From Alphaproteobacteria bacterium (GTDB lineage Bacteria > Pseudomonadota > Alphaproteobacteria > Rhodobacterales > Rhodobacteraceae), in the NCBI GenBank assembly GCA_024280735.1, contig JAJRPO010000056.1, positions 1-34,211 on the forward strand: DNA of 34,211 nt, in the 5' to 3' direction. The position numbers and the translations under genes are program-made. The notes beneath the pieces are model-generated. The model searched no databases. It was not told where the DNA came from and saw only the letters and a program-made list of their open reading frames with translations. This document shows, piece after piece, positions 23,665-31,721 of the stretch; within the stretch, counting starts at the first letter, position 1, and every line of letters starts with the position of its first letter.

Positions 23665-25281
23665 TCAAAACGCACCATGGTAGCCAATTTTGTCAATCTT
23701 GCAGGCCAGAATAGTGAAACCTGTGCGGTTTTCCGCCCTGATTAACGCTTCTTTTAGTTGAGTTGATTCGCTCACCCACTCACCATAACCGCCATAAGCC
23801 TGAGCTAAAGCCACAAAATCAGTGCTGCCAAAAGTGACGCCGGCTTCGCGCAATTGCATAGCTGTTTGTTTGCGGCCAATCAGGGTGAGGGCATTGTCCA
23901 CCAACACCACGATTGTCAGCGGGATATTCATATCGCGCAGTGTCGCTAAATCACCCGCTGTCATATCCAGCCCCGCGTCTCCAACCACCGCCACCACCGG
24001 CGTATCCGGCGCGGCGAGGCGGTAGCCCATGGCAAGGGGCACCGCGATGCCCATGGTGCAAAAAGCGGTGGATTGCAGGATTTGCGACGGTCGGTTTGAG
24101 TGCCACATCTGCGAAATCAGGATGCGATGCGCGCCGCTGTCGACCGTTACTACCGCCGTGTCGGGCAATTCGCTGTCCAGCGTTGCAAACACGGCGTGAG
24201 GCCCCCAATCTGGGCGGGGTGCGAAATGGGTGGTCAATGCCTCACGGGCCATTTGTGGCATTTCATCAGGCCAAAGGCCGCTGAGTGGTTCTTGCAACCC
24301 GTTGCCAAGGGCACGGGTTGCGGCGGCGACATCACCAACAAATCGCAAGGCCGAGCCGTGCATACCGTGTTCCACTTGGGCGTGGCAAAACTCCATTGCG
24401 ACATCAGCCGCCCACGGGCGGAGCCAATCGGCGCGCATCTCAATCGGATCATAGCCCAGCAGGATCACGCAATCGGAGGCAGCCAGCAGCGGCAGGACGG
24501 TTTTGTCAGACAACGGCGACAAGCCATGACCGCCAAGGCAGTTCGGGTGGTCCTCTGGAATGATACCCTTTGCCTTGTAAGTGGTTAGAACCGGAATGTT
24601 ATGGGTCTCGCTCAGGGCCAAAATATCAGGGCCAGCGCCGTGCAACACCGCACCGATACCGGCCAAAATAATGGGGCGTTCGGCGTTTTTTAGACGCGCA
24701 ATCGCTTGTTCCAGAAAGGCCCCCTGCCCCAGCACAGGTTTTTCGGTGATGGTTGCGGGCATGTCCAGCAACAGGGTTGGGTCCAGCGCCAAAGTATCCG
24801 GCAGATCGATGTGAACAGGGCCGGGCGGATCGGCGCGGGCGATCGACAGGGCCTTGGCCACCACCTGCGCGGCGGTGCCTTTGGCCACTTGAAAACGGGC
24901 TTTGGTGATTGGGGCCAGCAAGGCGGATTGGTCGATAACCTGATGGGTGAAACCCTCGGCCTGCGACGGGCCAATGCAGCCGGACAAGACAATCAGCGGC
25001 ACCTGTTCTTGGAAGGCGTTGGCGATGGAGTTCAGGCCATTTGCGAGGCCCGGGCCAATGGTTGTCAGCAGAATACCGGGGGTGCCAGTGGCTTGCCAAG
25101 TACCCTCGGCCATAAAGCCGGCGGCGTTTTCGTGTTTGCACAGAGTGAAGGCAACGCCCTCGTTTTCCAATGCGTCCAGCAGCACCAGAACTTCGCCTCC
25201 GGGCATCCCGAAAGCGTGTTTGCATCCTGCTGCCGCAAGGCCTTGGGCAATAGCGGTGGCGGCGGTTACTGTATGGCTCAT
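23665..25281 (-). CDS. Thiamine-diphosphate-dependent enzyme (acetolactate synthase-like), substrate unknown
   Basis: A 538-residue member of the POX/BFD/ALS family. PYR domain: AFGMPGGEVLVLLDALE, with the cofactor-activating Glu in LCKHENAAGFMAEG and TTIGPGLANGLNSIAN. Middle domain from about residue 190 (RPIILAGIGAVLHGAG). PP domain: GIAVPLAMGYRLA and the ThDP/Mg signature VVGDAGLDMTAGDLATLRDM ending at Asn in VLVDNALTLIG. It is not an obvious biosynthetic acetolactate synthase because no small subunit follows and it sits in a catabolic operon. Its start overlaps the acd stop by four bases (ATGA). Decarboxylation or C-C cleavage of a 2-oxo acid or aldehyde feeding the sulfinate route is an inference. 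Xsc-type sulfoacetaldehyde acetyltransferase is another possibility, though that enzyme is longer. Confidence 0.88.
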   Translation of the reverse strand: MSHTVTAATAIAQGLAAAGCKHAFGMPGGEVLVLLDALENEGVAFTLCKHENAAGFMAEGTWQATGTPGILLTTIGPGLANGLNSIANAFQEQVPLIVLSGCIGPSQAEGFTHQVIDQSALLAPITKARFQVAKGTAAQVVAKALSIARADPPGPVHIDLPDTLALDPTLLLDMPATITEKPVLGQGAFLEQAIARLKNAERPIILAGIGAVLHGAGPDILALSETHNIPVLTTYKAKGIIPEDHPNCLGGHGLSPLSDKTVLPLLAASDCVILLGYDPIEMRADWLRPWAADVAMEFCHAQVEHGMHGSALRFVGDVAAATRALGNGLQEPLSGLWPDEMPQMAREALTTHFAPRPDWGPHAVFATLDSELPDTAVVTVDSGAHRILISQMWHSNRPSQILQSTAFCTMGIAVPLAMGYRLAAPDTPVVAVVGDAGLDMTAGDLATLRDMNIPLTIVVLVDNALTLIGRKQTAMQLREAGVTFGSTDFVALAQAYGGYGEWVSESTQLKEALIRAENRTGFTILACKIDKIGYHGAF

Positions 25282-26471
25282 TTCGGTAAATACCCCCCAC
25301 GGGTTTGTGGCGTTTTCATATCAAGGACGCGACCCGCAATCAGGTTACGCAACATTTGCGCGGTGCCGCCGCCGATGGTGAACATACGGGCATCGCGGAC
25401 CATGCGCTCAATTGGCAGGTTACGGGAATATCCAACGGCGCCGTGCATCTGTAGCGCGTCATTGGAAACTTTCACGGCGGTCTCAGAGGCGATCAATTTG
25501 GCCTGCGCCGCCATCAAGGGATCGGGAAACCCGCTACCTGTCGTTTCAGCACTTGCCGCCGCCCGCCACAGCATCATACGGGCCGCCTCTAGCGAGACAT
25601 TCATATCGGCAACCATCCATTGCAGGCCTTGGAATTCTGCGATTGGGCGTCCGAACTGTTCGCGCACCTGAATATAATCACAGGCCGCATCATAGGCCCC
25701 CGCCGCCACGCCCAGCGCCACAGTTCCGGCACCGACGCGCTGGCCGTTATAGGCGTTCATCAGGCCGGCAAAACCACGTTTCAGCCCCTCGGGCGGGATC
25801 ACCGCCATGTCTGCGCTGATCTCAAGATCGTTGAAATGGATTTCGGTTTCGGGAATGCCGCGCAGACCCATGGCAGGTTCCCGGCTGCCAATGACAAGGC
25901 CCTCGTCCTCGCCGCGCACGGCGATAAAACCGCCGATGCCGAGGCGCTCGCCGTTTTCCTCTACTTGCGCGAAAATCAGATGCGCCTTGGAAACGCCGCC
26001 GCCGGTGATCCAGTGTTTGGTGCCGTTCAGGATGTATTTGTCACCCTTTTTCACCGCCACCGTCGTCATATCCGTGGCCGCAGAACCCGACCCCGGTTCG
26101 GTGATGCAAATAGCCGGTTTGTCACCAGCCAGAACCAACGGGGCCACACGGTCAATCTGGGCTTTGGAACCATAGGCACAAATCGCGCCAATCGCACCCA
26201 TGTTGCCCTCAACCACGATGCGCCCCGTGACGCCGCAGGCCTTGGCCATTTCCTCAACCACCAGCACCACATCGAGGTAGGAACACCCTTGCCCGCCGTG
26301 TTCTTTGGGAATGCACATGCCCATAAAACCCGCTTCGGTCAGCAGCTTGATATTGTCCCAAGGATATTCCTCAGTGCGGTCCACCTCGGCGGCGCGTTCC
26401 TTGATTGGGCCTTGCGCCAGTTTGCGCGCAGTGGCCTGAATTTGCAGTTGTTCGGGGGAGAGTTGAAACAT
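25278..26471 (-). CDS. acd: Acyl-CoA dehydrogenase-fold desulfinase, probable 3-sulfinopropanoyl-CoA desulfinase
   Basis: Would cleave 3-sulfinopropanoyl-CoA to propionyl-CoA and sulfite; FAD protein, cytosolic. The 397 residues have the whole acyl-CoA dehydrogenase fold (ICITEPGSGSAATDMTT; QMHGAVGYSRNLPIERMVRD). The dehydrogenase base is missing at both places where the superfamily carries it: helix G reads LMNAYNGQRVGAG with Gln244, and the C-terminal motif reads FTIGGGTAQ with Gly368. Arg84 is present in VTGRIVVEGN. In AcdDPN7 of Advenella mimigardefordensis the reported desulfinase hallmarks are Arg84, Gln246 and Gly366, and many flanking segments match what I recall of that protein (EEYPWDN, LVLAGDKPAICI, YILNGTKHWITGGGVSK). 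It starts on the stop codon of the CoA transferase gene (TAATG). Plain dehydrogenase activity is unlikely. Confidence 0.9.
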   Translation of the reverse strand: MFQLSPEQLQIQATARKLAQGPIKERAAEVDRTEEYPWDNIKLLTEAGFMGMCIPKEHGGQGCSYLDVVLVVEEMAKACGVTGRIVVEGNMGAIGAICAYGSKAQIDRVAPLVLAGDKPAICITEPGSGSAATDMTTVAVKKGDKYILNGTKHWITGGGVSKAHLIFAQVEENGERLGIGGFIAVRGEDEGLVIGSREPAMGLRGIPETEIHFNDLEISADMAVIPPEGLKRGFAGLMNAYNGQRVGAGTVALGVAAGAYDAACDYIQVREQFGRPIAEFQGLQWMVADMNVSLEAARMMLWRAAASAETTGSGFPDPLMAAQAKLIASETAVKVSNDALQMHGAVGYSRNLPIERMVRDARMFTIGGGTAQMLRNLIAGRVLDMKTPQTRGGYLPK

Positions 26472-27682
26472 TAGCTTTTTTCCGTCTTGGGGGCATTCTC
26501 GCCCAGTAATTCGTTCAGAACCGCGTCAGTATCCGCGCCACAAAGCGGCGGCGCGTGGCGGTAGGTTACCGGGGTTTCGCTGAATTTTATCGGGTTGCCG
26601 ATCAGATCAACATGGCCTGAGGCGGCCAAGGGATGCGGCATCGAGATTTTCATATCGCGCGCCGCCACCTGTTCGCTGGCAAACACTTCGGCGATAGTGT
26701 TGATTTCGCCGCCCGGCACTTTGGCCGCTTCCATCGCCGCCACCAGCGGGGTTTTCTGCATCTGTTTGATGCGTAATTCCAGTATCGCGATCAAACCTTC
26801 GCGATTTTCCAGTCGGGCGCTGTTGGTGGTGTATTTCGGATCATCCGCCAGTTGCGGCAAGTCAATCAGCGCCGCAAAGCGGGCGAATTGGGCGTCGTTG
26901 CCAGCAGCCACCACTAAGTGGCCGTCAGAGGTGGCAAACACTTGATACGGTACAATATTGGGATGCTGGTTGCCACGGCGCTTTGGTTCTTGACCCGACG
27001 CTAGATAATTCACGCCCTCATTTATCAGCCATGCCACCTGAGTATCGGCCAAGGCAATGTCGATATGCTGCCCCTGCCCTGTTTTATCGCGATGACGCAG
27101 GGCGGCCAGAATGGCGTTGCTGGCATACATGCCGCACATCACATCGGCGATGCCAACCCCGACCTTTGTCGGCTCACCCTCTGGCGCGCCTGTCAGGGCC
27201 ATCATGCCACCGAAAGCCTGTGCCAAAAGGTCATAACCCGGTCGGTGTGAATTGGGGCCAGTCTGGCCAAAACCGGAAATCGAGCAATAAATCAGGTCAG
27301 GCTTGCGTTGCTTGAGCACATCGTAATCCAGCCCGTATTTGGTCAGCCCGCCTACCTTGAAATTCTGGATCACCACATCGCATTTTTCGGCCAGTTTACG
27401 CAATATCTCTGCCCCCGCCGGATCCCCCATATCCACTGCAATCGAGCGTTTGTTGCGGTTGGTACTCATGTAATAGGCACTCTCGCGGGTGGCCTCGCCC
27501 TTGGCGGTGGTCACATAAGGCGGCCCCCAGCCCCGTGTATCATCGCCAACCACGGGACGCTCGACCTTGATAATGTCAGCCCCCATATCACCCAGCAATT
27601 GCGTGGCATACGGCCCTGCGAGGATGCGTGACATATCGAGGATGCGCAGCCCGTCCAGCGGGCCTGTCGGTTTATCTGTCAT
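26471..27682 (-). CDS. act: Family III CoA transferase, probable succinyl-CoA:3-sulfinopropionate CoA transferase
   Basis: Activates a carboxylic acid to its CoA thioester using a CoA donor, probably succinyl-CoA. The 403 residues show LDMSRILAGPYATQLLGDMG, ADIIKVERP, NKRSIAVDM, CSISGFGQTGPN and the catalytic aspartate Asp180 in VGVGIADVMCG. The immediate co-transcription with a desulfinase gene matches the act-acd pair known from Variovorax paradoxus TBEA6, hence the proposed substrate; a family III transferase by itself would not reveal it. ATG 27682 is taken as start (MTDKPTGPLDGLRILD). There is no strong ribosome binding site, and the only upstream alternative is a TTG at 27739. First gene of the operon, divergent from lysR. 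Confidence 0.88.
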   Translation of the reverse strand: MTDKPTGPLDGLRILDMSRILAGPYATQLLGDMGADIIKVERPVVGDDTRGWGPPYVTTAKGEATRESAYYMSTNRNKRSIAVDMGDPAGAEILRKLAEKCDVVIQNFKVGGLTKYGLDYDVLKQRKPDLIYCSISGFGQTGPNSHRPGYDLLAQAFGGMMALTGAPEGEPTKVGVGIADVMCGMYASNAILAALRHRDKTGQGQHIDIALADTQVAWLINEGVNYLASGQEPKRRGNQHPNIVPYQVFATSDGHLVVAAGNDAQFARFAALIDLPQLADDPKYTTNSARLENREGLIAILELRIKQMQKTPLVAAMEAAKVPGGEINTIAEVFASEQVAARDMKISMPHPLAASGHVDLIGNPIKFSETPVTYRHAPPLCGADTDAVLNELLGENAPKTEKS

Positions 27683-27731
27683 TGTGGGGGGCCAATCGAT
27701 TCTGTTCCTAATTTTCAGGGTACAATGTATA

Positions 27732-27773
27732 ATTCTCAAAAGATAACGAATTGAATTTACATTTATTGTTCAA
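27732..27773. promoter_or_regulatory. Two dyads in the act/lysR intergenic region, candidate LysR operators
   Basis: Dyad 1: ATTC (27732-27735) and GAAT (27748-27751), 12 bases apart. Dyad 2: TTGAA (27751-27755) and TTCAA (27769-27773), 13 bases apart. They abut each other in the 108-base A+T-rich gap between the divergent start codons. This is the usual place and spacing for a LysR-type regulator controlling itself and the neighbouring operon. Not experimentally supported. Confidence 0.45.
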
Positions 27774-27790
27774 AATTTTAACATTAAGCC

Positions 27791-28657
27791 ATGCAAACCG
27801 CTCACCTCCGCAGCCTTCTGGCGATCAAAGAAACTGGCAGTTTTACCGCAGCGGCGGCGGCTGTTCATCTCAGCCATTCTGCGGTCAGTGTGCAAATGAA
27901 ACAGCTGGAGCAGCAACTCGGCGCGCCGCTGTTTGTCAAGGGACGTCGCCCTGCGTTGCTGACCCCCCTTGGCGAAGAAATATCTGAACGCGCGCGCGAT
28001 ATTGTGGACCAGTTGGACGGCCTCAAGGCACTGGCAAGTGCCGATAACCTCGGGGGCCGTATCAAGTTGGGGTTTGTGCCAACCACATTACAAACGCTGC
28101 TGCCTGTTGTATTGGAACGGTTGCGGTCCGAATTCCCCAATTTACGCGTGGCGGTGCGCTCTGGCCTCTCTAGTGATCTGGCAAAAATGGTCGAGGATCA
28201 ACATATCGATTTCGCCTTTTTATCTGCGCCTGTTTCCGACCCTGCCTTGATCCGTTTGCATGAATTGGGGTCAGAGCCTCTGTTTCTGGTACAGGCAAAA
28301 TCCGCTACTTCTGAACGGGCCAAAGAGGCCGAGATCTTGCGTCAAAACCCCTATATCGCCTTTAGCCGAACAACGTGGCTGGGGGCGCAGATTGCCAGTT
28401 ATCTGACCCAAGGCGGATACAAGGTAGAGCCAGAGATCGAGCTGGATTCCTTTGATGCCATTGAACATCTGGTGGCGCGAGGTTTTGGGGTTTCGATTGT
28501 GCCTCAACGCCTGCTGGCGGCGCCTTTGCAAGACAGCCTACAGTGTATTACGCTTGGCCAACCCGCCCCAGTGCGGCGTGTCATGCTGGCCACCCCGCGC
28601 CATTGCCAGCGCCAGACCGTTTTGCGTTGCCTTAGCAATATTGCATCCAGCGCTTGA
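27791..28657 (+). CDS. LysR-family transcriptional regulator of the act-acd operon
   Basis: A 288-residue LysR-type regulator. The N-terminal winged helix-turn-helix reads HLRSLLAIKETGSFTAAAAA and VHLSHSAVSVQMKQLEQQLG, with LFVKGRRPALLTPLGEE following. The effector domain starts near residue 90 (IKLGFVPTTLQTLLPVVLER) and ends with AIEHLVARGFGVSIVPQRLL. Divergent orientation and a shared 108-base promoter region suggest it activates the act-acd-ThDP-TRAP operon in response to the substrate or its CoA ester. Confidence 0.94.
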   Translation: MQTAHLRSLLAIKETGSFTAAAAAVHLSHSAVSVQMKQLEQQLGAPLFVKGRRPALLTPLGEEISERARDIVDQLDGLKALASADNLGGRIKLGFVPTTLQTLLPVVLERLRSEFPNLRVAVRSGLSSDLAKMVEDQHIDFAFLSAPVSDPALIRLHELGSEPLFLVQAKSATSERAKEAEILRQNPYIAFSRTTWLGAQIASYLTQGGYKVEPEIELDSFDAIEHLVARGFGVSIVPQRLLAAPLQDSLQCITLGQPAPVRRVMLATPRHCQRQTVLRCLSNIASSA

Positions 28658-28680
28658 AGTTCGGTATACTTTAGTATACT
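28654..28680 (+). promoter_or_regulatory. Tandem GTATACT motif, candidate icd promoter
   Basis: GGTATACT and AGTATACT (28663-28670, 28673-28680) are near-identical, self-palindromic and spaced one helical turn apart. The second TATACT could be a -10 element with TTGAAG (28654-28659) as a -35 at a short 15-base spacing. They lie 66-92 bases before the icd start. Whether they also form an operator is unknown. Confidence 0.35.
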
Positions 28681-28745
28681 GACTTCCCCAATCCCCCTGT
28701 TTCCGCTAAACAGCGCGAAACACGATTCTTGAACAGAGGTATCCC

Positions 28746-29960
28746 ATGACCAAGATCAAAGTAGAAAATCCGGTAGTCGAGCTGGACGGCGATGAAATGA
28801 CCCGTATCATTTGGCAGTTTATCAAAGACAAACTGATCCTGCCCTACCTCGATATTGACCTGAAATACTATGATCTGGGCATTCAAGCCCGCGACGACAC
28901 TGACGACCAAATCACCGTGGACGCGGCTGAGGCGATCAAGAAATACGGCGTTGGCGTGAAATGTGCGACCATCACACCGGATGAACAACGGGTTGAGGAG
29001 TTTGGTCTTAAGCGGATGTATCGCAGCCCGAACGGCACCATCCGCAACATTCTGGGCGGGGTGATTTTTCGCGAGCCGATTATTTGCAAAAACGTACCGC
29101 GCCTTGTTCCGGGCTGGACCAAACCCATCGTTATTGGCCGCCATGCATTTGGCGATCAATATAAAGCCACCGACTTCCGCTTCCCTGGCAAGGGCAAGAT
29201 CACGATGAAGTTTGAAGGTGAAGACGGTAAAGTGATCGAGCATGAGATTTTTGACGCGCCGGATTCCGGTGTTGTCATGGGCATGTACAACCTTGATAAA
29301 TCCATCTTGGATTTCGCCCGTGCGTCATTGAACTATGGCCTAAATCGTGGCTGGCCGGTTTACCTGTCGACCAAAAACACCATCCTCAAAGTCTATGACG
29401 GTCGCTTCAAGGACCTGTTCCAAGAGGTTTATGAAGCAGAATTCGAAGAGCGCTACAAAGCTGCCGACATCACCTATGAGCATCGTCTGATTGATGACAT
29501 GGTTGCCTGTGCAATGAAATGGAACGGCGGTTTCGTGTGGGCCTGTAAGAACTATGATGGCGACGTACAATCCGATACGGTTGCCCAAGGCTATGGCTCC
29601 TTGGGGCTAATGACCAGCCAGTTGATGACGCCGGACGGAAAAATCGTTGAGGCCGAGGCAGCGCATGGCACCGTGACACGCCATTATCGTCAACATCAGG
29701 CGGGCAAAGAAACCTCTACCAACTCGATTGCGTCGATCTTTGCCTGGACTGGCGGGTTGAAGCACCGCGCCAAACTGGATGAAAACACAAAACTGATGGA
29801 ATTTGCCGATACGCTGGAAAAAGTCATCGTGGATACGGTCGAGGCCGGAGACATGACCAAAGACCTCGCGCTGTTGGTTGGGCCGGATCAAGGCTGGCTG
29901 TCCACCATGGGTTTCCTGGAGAAAATCGACGAGAACCTGAACGCCGCGCTGGCGGGATAA
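28746..29960 (+). CDS. icd: Isocitrate dehydrogenase, NADP-dependent (eukaryote-type)
   Basis: Oxidative decarboxylation of isocitrate to 2-oxoglutarate in the TCA cycle; cytosolic homodimer. The 404 residues are of the type II form found in eukaryotes and alphaproteobacteria. Signatures: [17 protein letters not shown] at the N-terminus, [15 protein letters not shown], the substrate-binding [17 protein letters not shown], then [20 protein letters not shown] with a metal ligand aspartate, [20 protein letters not shown], and the NADP-contacting [10 protein letters not shown]. Monocistronic by appearance, ended by a strong terminator. Confidence 0.98.
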   Translation: MTKIKVENPVVELDGDEMTRIIWQFIKDKLILPYLDIDLKYYDLGIQARDDTDDQITVDAAEAIKKYGVGVKCATITPDEQRVEEFGLKRMYRSPNGTIRNILGGVIFREPIICKNVPRLVPGWTKPIVIGRHAFGDQYKATDFRFPGKGKITMKFEGEDGKVIEHEIFDAPDSGVVMGMYNLDKSILDFARASLNYGLNRGWPVYLSTKNTILKVYDGRFKDLFQEVYEAEFEERYKAADITYEHRLIDDMVACAMKWNGGFVWACKNYDGDVQSDTVAQGYGSLGLMTSQLMTPDGKIVEAEAAHGTVTRHYRQHQAGKETSTNSIASIFAWTGGLKHRAKLDENTKLMEFADTLEKVIVDTVEAGDMTKDLALLVGPDQGWLSTMGFLEKIDENLNAALAG

Positions 29961-29970
29961 ATCAAAAATC

Positions 29971-29997
29971 GGGGCATCCTTGCGGGTGCCCCTTTTT
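29971..29997 (+). terminator. Intrinsic terminator after icd
   Basis: Nine-base stem GGGGCATCC/GGGTGCCCC (29971-29979, 29984-29992; one G-T pair), loop TTGC, followed by TTTTT. It begins 10 bases after the icd stop codon. Confidence 0.93.
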
Positions 29998-30059
29998 CTT
30001 GGGAGGCTTGACATTTAGCGGGCCACGCGCAAAATCTGGCGACAAAAAGGGGTGGCACA

Positions 30060-30239
30060 ATGATCGATCTAAACTTAATGAACGGCAAGGCGATGATGGT
30101 AAATATCAATCATATCCAAGCCGTGATTACCGGCGGCTCTGGTGATGGCTCGCAAATAATTTTGGGTGGGACACTGACCTATGAAGTACAGCAGAGCATT
30201 AAAGACATCAAAGGCATGATGGCCGCCTTGGACGCGTAA
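30060..30239 (+). CDS. FlbD-like small protein (59 aa)
   Basis: A short frame starting MIDLNLMNGKAMMVNINHIQ and ending KDIKGMMAALDA. The pattern is an N-terminal strand with Leu-Asn-Gly, a hydrophobic strand ending in Ile-Gln, a segment with ILGG and TYEV, then a helix. It resembles the FlbD family, a small flagellar-associated protein of uncertain function. AAGGGG lies before the ATG. No flagellar gene is nearby; the downstream gene (DUF4170) starts 37 bases after the stop and could be co-transcribed. The assignment rests on eye comparison only. Confidence 0.65.
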   Translation: MIDLNLMNGKAMMVNINHIQAVITGGSGDGSQIILGGTLTYEVQQSIKDIKGMMAALDA

Positions 30240-30276
30240 TCCAGCGTTTCAACTATTAAACCCAAAGGGAACCCCT

Positions 30277-30522
30277 ATGTCTGATAAATTACACCTTGTG
30301 TTTGGCGGAGAGCTGGAAAGCCCCACTGGCGTTAAGTTTCGCGATACCGATGCGATTGATATCGTGGGTATCTTCCCAAGCTATGAGGCGGCGTATAATG
30401 CTTGGAAAGCGGCCGCACAGGGGTCGGTGGACGATGCCCATATGCGGTATTTCATTGCCCACTTGCACCGGCTGATTGGCGAGAAGCGTGAAACAGCAGA
30501 AGGTGATGCGCTGAGTCAGTAG
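30277..30522 (+). CDS. DUF4170 family protein
   Basis: An 81-residue conserved alphaproteobacterial protein of unknown function. The family pattern is intact: KLHLVFGGELESPTGVKF, then DAIDIVGIFPSYEAAYNAWK and the highly conserved DDAHMRYFIAHLHRLI. No signal peptide or membrane helix. AAAGGGA precedes the ATG. Probably forms a unit with the FlbD-like gene before it. A biochemical role cannot be stated. Confidence 0.9.
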   Translation: MSDKLHLVFGGELESPTGVKFRDTDAIDIVGIFPSYEAAYNAWKAAAQGSVDDAHMRYFIAHLHRLIGEKRETAEGDALSQ

Positions 30523-30645
30523 GGCGTTTCGATTTTACTAATTCTCGATAATTTACTTAACTCTCGTTGAAACACTTTCGTAAATTGCGCCAAGCCCCGA
30601 CTCAGGTTATCAACCTTGCAGACCACATTTAATCGGGAAAACCAC

Positions 30646-31275
30646 ATGCCACACCTTACCGTTGTTGACCATCCGCTGATCCAACACAAACTGACCTTGA
30701 TGCGCGACAAAGATACGCCGACATCCCTGTTTCGCCAATTGCTGCGCGAAATCAGCCATTTGCTGGCTTATGAGGTGACGCGTGGGTTGCCAATGGAAAC
30801 CAAGATTGTTGAAACACCGCTGAAAGAAATGACGGCGCCAACGCTGGCAGGGCGCAAATTGGCGCTGGTGTCGATTCTGCGGGCAGGCAACGGTTTGCTG
30901 GACGGGATGCTAGACCTGATCCCGGCGGCGCGGGTTGGCTTTGTGGGCCTGTACCGCGACGAGGAAACCCTGCGACCTGTGCAATATTATTTCAAAGTGC
31001 CGGATCACTTGGACGAACGGGTGGTTATTGCCGTGGACCCGATGCTGGCGACGGGAAATTCATCTGTTGCGGCGATTGATTTGCTGAAGAAGGCTGGTGC
31101 CAAAGACATACGGTTTTTGTGCCTGCTGGCCGCACCCGAGGGCGTTGTCCGTATGAAAGAAGCGCATCCGGATGTGACGATTGTAACCGCCGCGCTCGAT
31201 GATCGCTTGAACGAGCTAGGCTATATCGAGCCGGGTCTGGGTGATGCGGGTGATCGGATGTACGGCACCAAATAA
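30646..31275 (+). CDS. upp: Uracil phosphoribosyltransferase
   Basis: Pyrimidine salvage: uracil + PRPP to UMP; cytosolic. The 209-residue length is standard. Motifs: [40 protein letters not shown], the PRPP-binding [18 protein letters not shown] (usually with Gly-Gly-Ser where Gly-Asn-Ser stands here) and the uracil-binding C-terminus [20 protein letters not shown] 30646 is chosen over 30616 because GGGAAAA precedes it and the protein then starts [10 protein letters not shown] as in the family. Convergent with the lectin gene; no clear terminator in the 53-base gap. Confidence 0.97.
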   Translation: MPHLTVVDHPLIQHKLTLMRDKDTPTSLFRQLLREISHLLAYEVTRGLPMETKIVETPLKEMTAPTLAGRKLALVSILRAGNGLLDGMLDLIPAARVGFVGLYRDEETLRPVQYYFKVPDHLDERVVIAVDPMLATGNSSVAAIDLLKKAGAKDIRFLCLLAAPEGVVRMKEAHPDVTIVTAALDDRLNELGYIEPGLGDAGDRMYGTK

Positions 31276-31328
31276 CCGTTCGGGCGGTGCCTTTAACGCG
31301 GTTCGACACTATGTTGAAACGCGGTAGG

Positions 31329-31721
31329 TTAGCCGCCCCGACGTAGCGCCGATACGGGAACAGCAGACCCAATTGCCGACCAAGTAGCAGAGGCGCGCGC
31401 AATTTTGGTATCATCCCACGTTACGAATTTGATATAAAATCCATCGCGGGTGATTTCATCGGCCAATATGTTGAACCGAAGGTTTTGCGCCCGTGATGTA
31501 TCAATGCCAGACAGACCAATGGTAATATGCGGCGGGCGGTGAAACGGCGCTGCAAACTGCACATAGACCCGCACCTCCCGATCGCCATCACCAGACCACA
31601 TCGGCTCATTACGATCAACGTGGTTAAAAACCTCACCCGTGGCGGTAATGATCTGCATGCCCACCAAAGGGGAGGTGGTTTGCTGGTGAAAATGTGTGGC
31701 GATATGCCGAGTGCCGTCCAT
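31329..31721 (-). CDS. H-type lectin domain protein
   Basis: A 130-residue protein whose second half matches the H-type lectin fold known from snail agglutinin: REVRVYVQFAAPFHRPPHIT, IGLSGIDTSRAQNLRFNILA, then ITRDGFYIKFVTWDDTKIAR and a final ATWSAIG. The alternation of Phe/Pro, the GID segment, GF and TW are the usual conserved positions. No signal peptide is visible, so secretion would need another route. ATG 31721 is preferred because AGGAC lies before it; the frame is open a little further to a TTG at 31751. It probably binds sugar (GalNAc in the founding members). Alone between upp and the Rieske gene. Confidence 0.8.
   Translation of the reverse strand: MDGTRHIATHFHQQTTSPLVGMQIITATGEVFNHVDRNEPMWSGDGDREVRVYVQFAAPFHRPPHITIGLSGIDTSRAQNLRFNILADEITRDGFYIKFVTWDDTKIARASATWSAIGSAVPVSALRRGG

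Noticed and set aside
24706-25671. 321-residue plus-strand frame opposite the ThDP and acd genes
   Set aside because: Crosses the junction of two coupled genes and shows no domain; shadow frame.
25278-26471. Annotation as an ordinary short-chain or isovaleryl-type acyl-CoA dehydrogenase
   Set aside because: Both possible catalytic-base positions carry Gln and Gly, and the desulfinase Arg is present.
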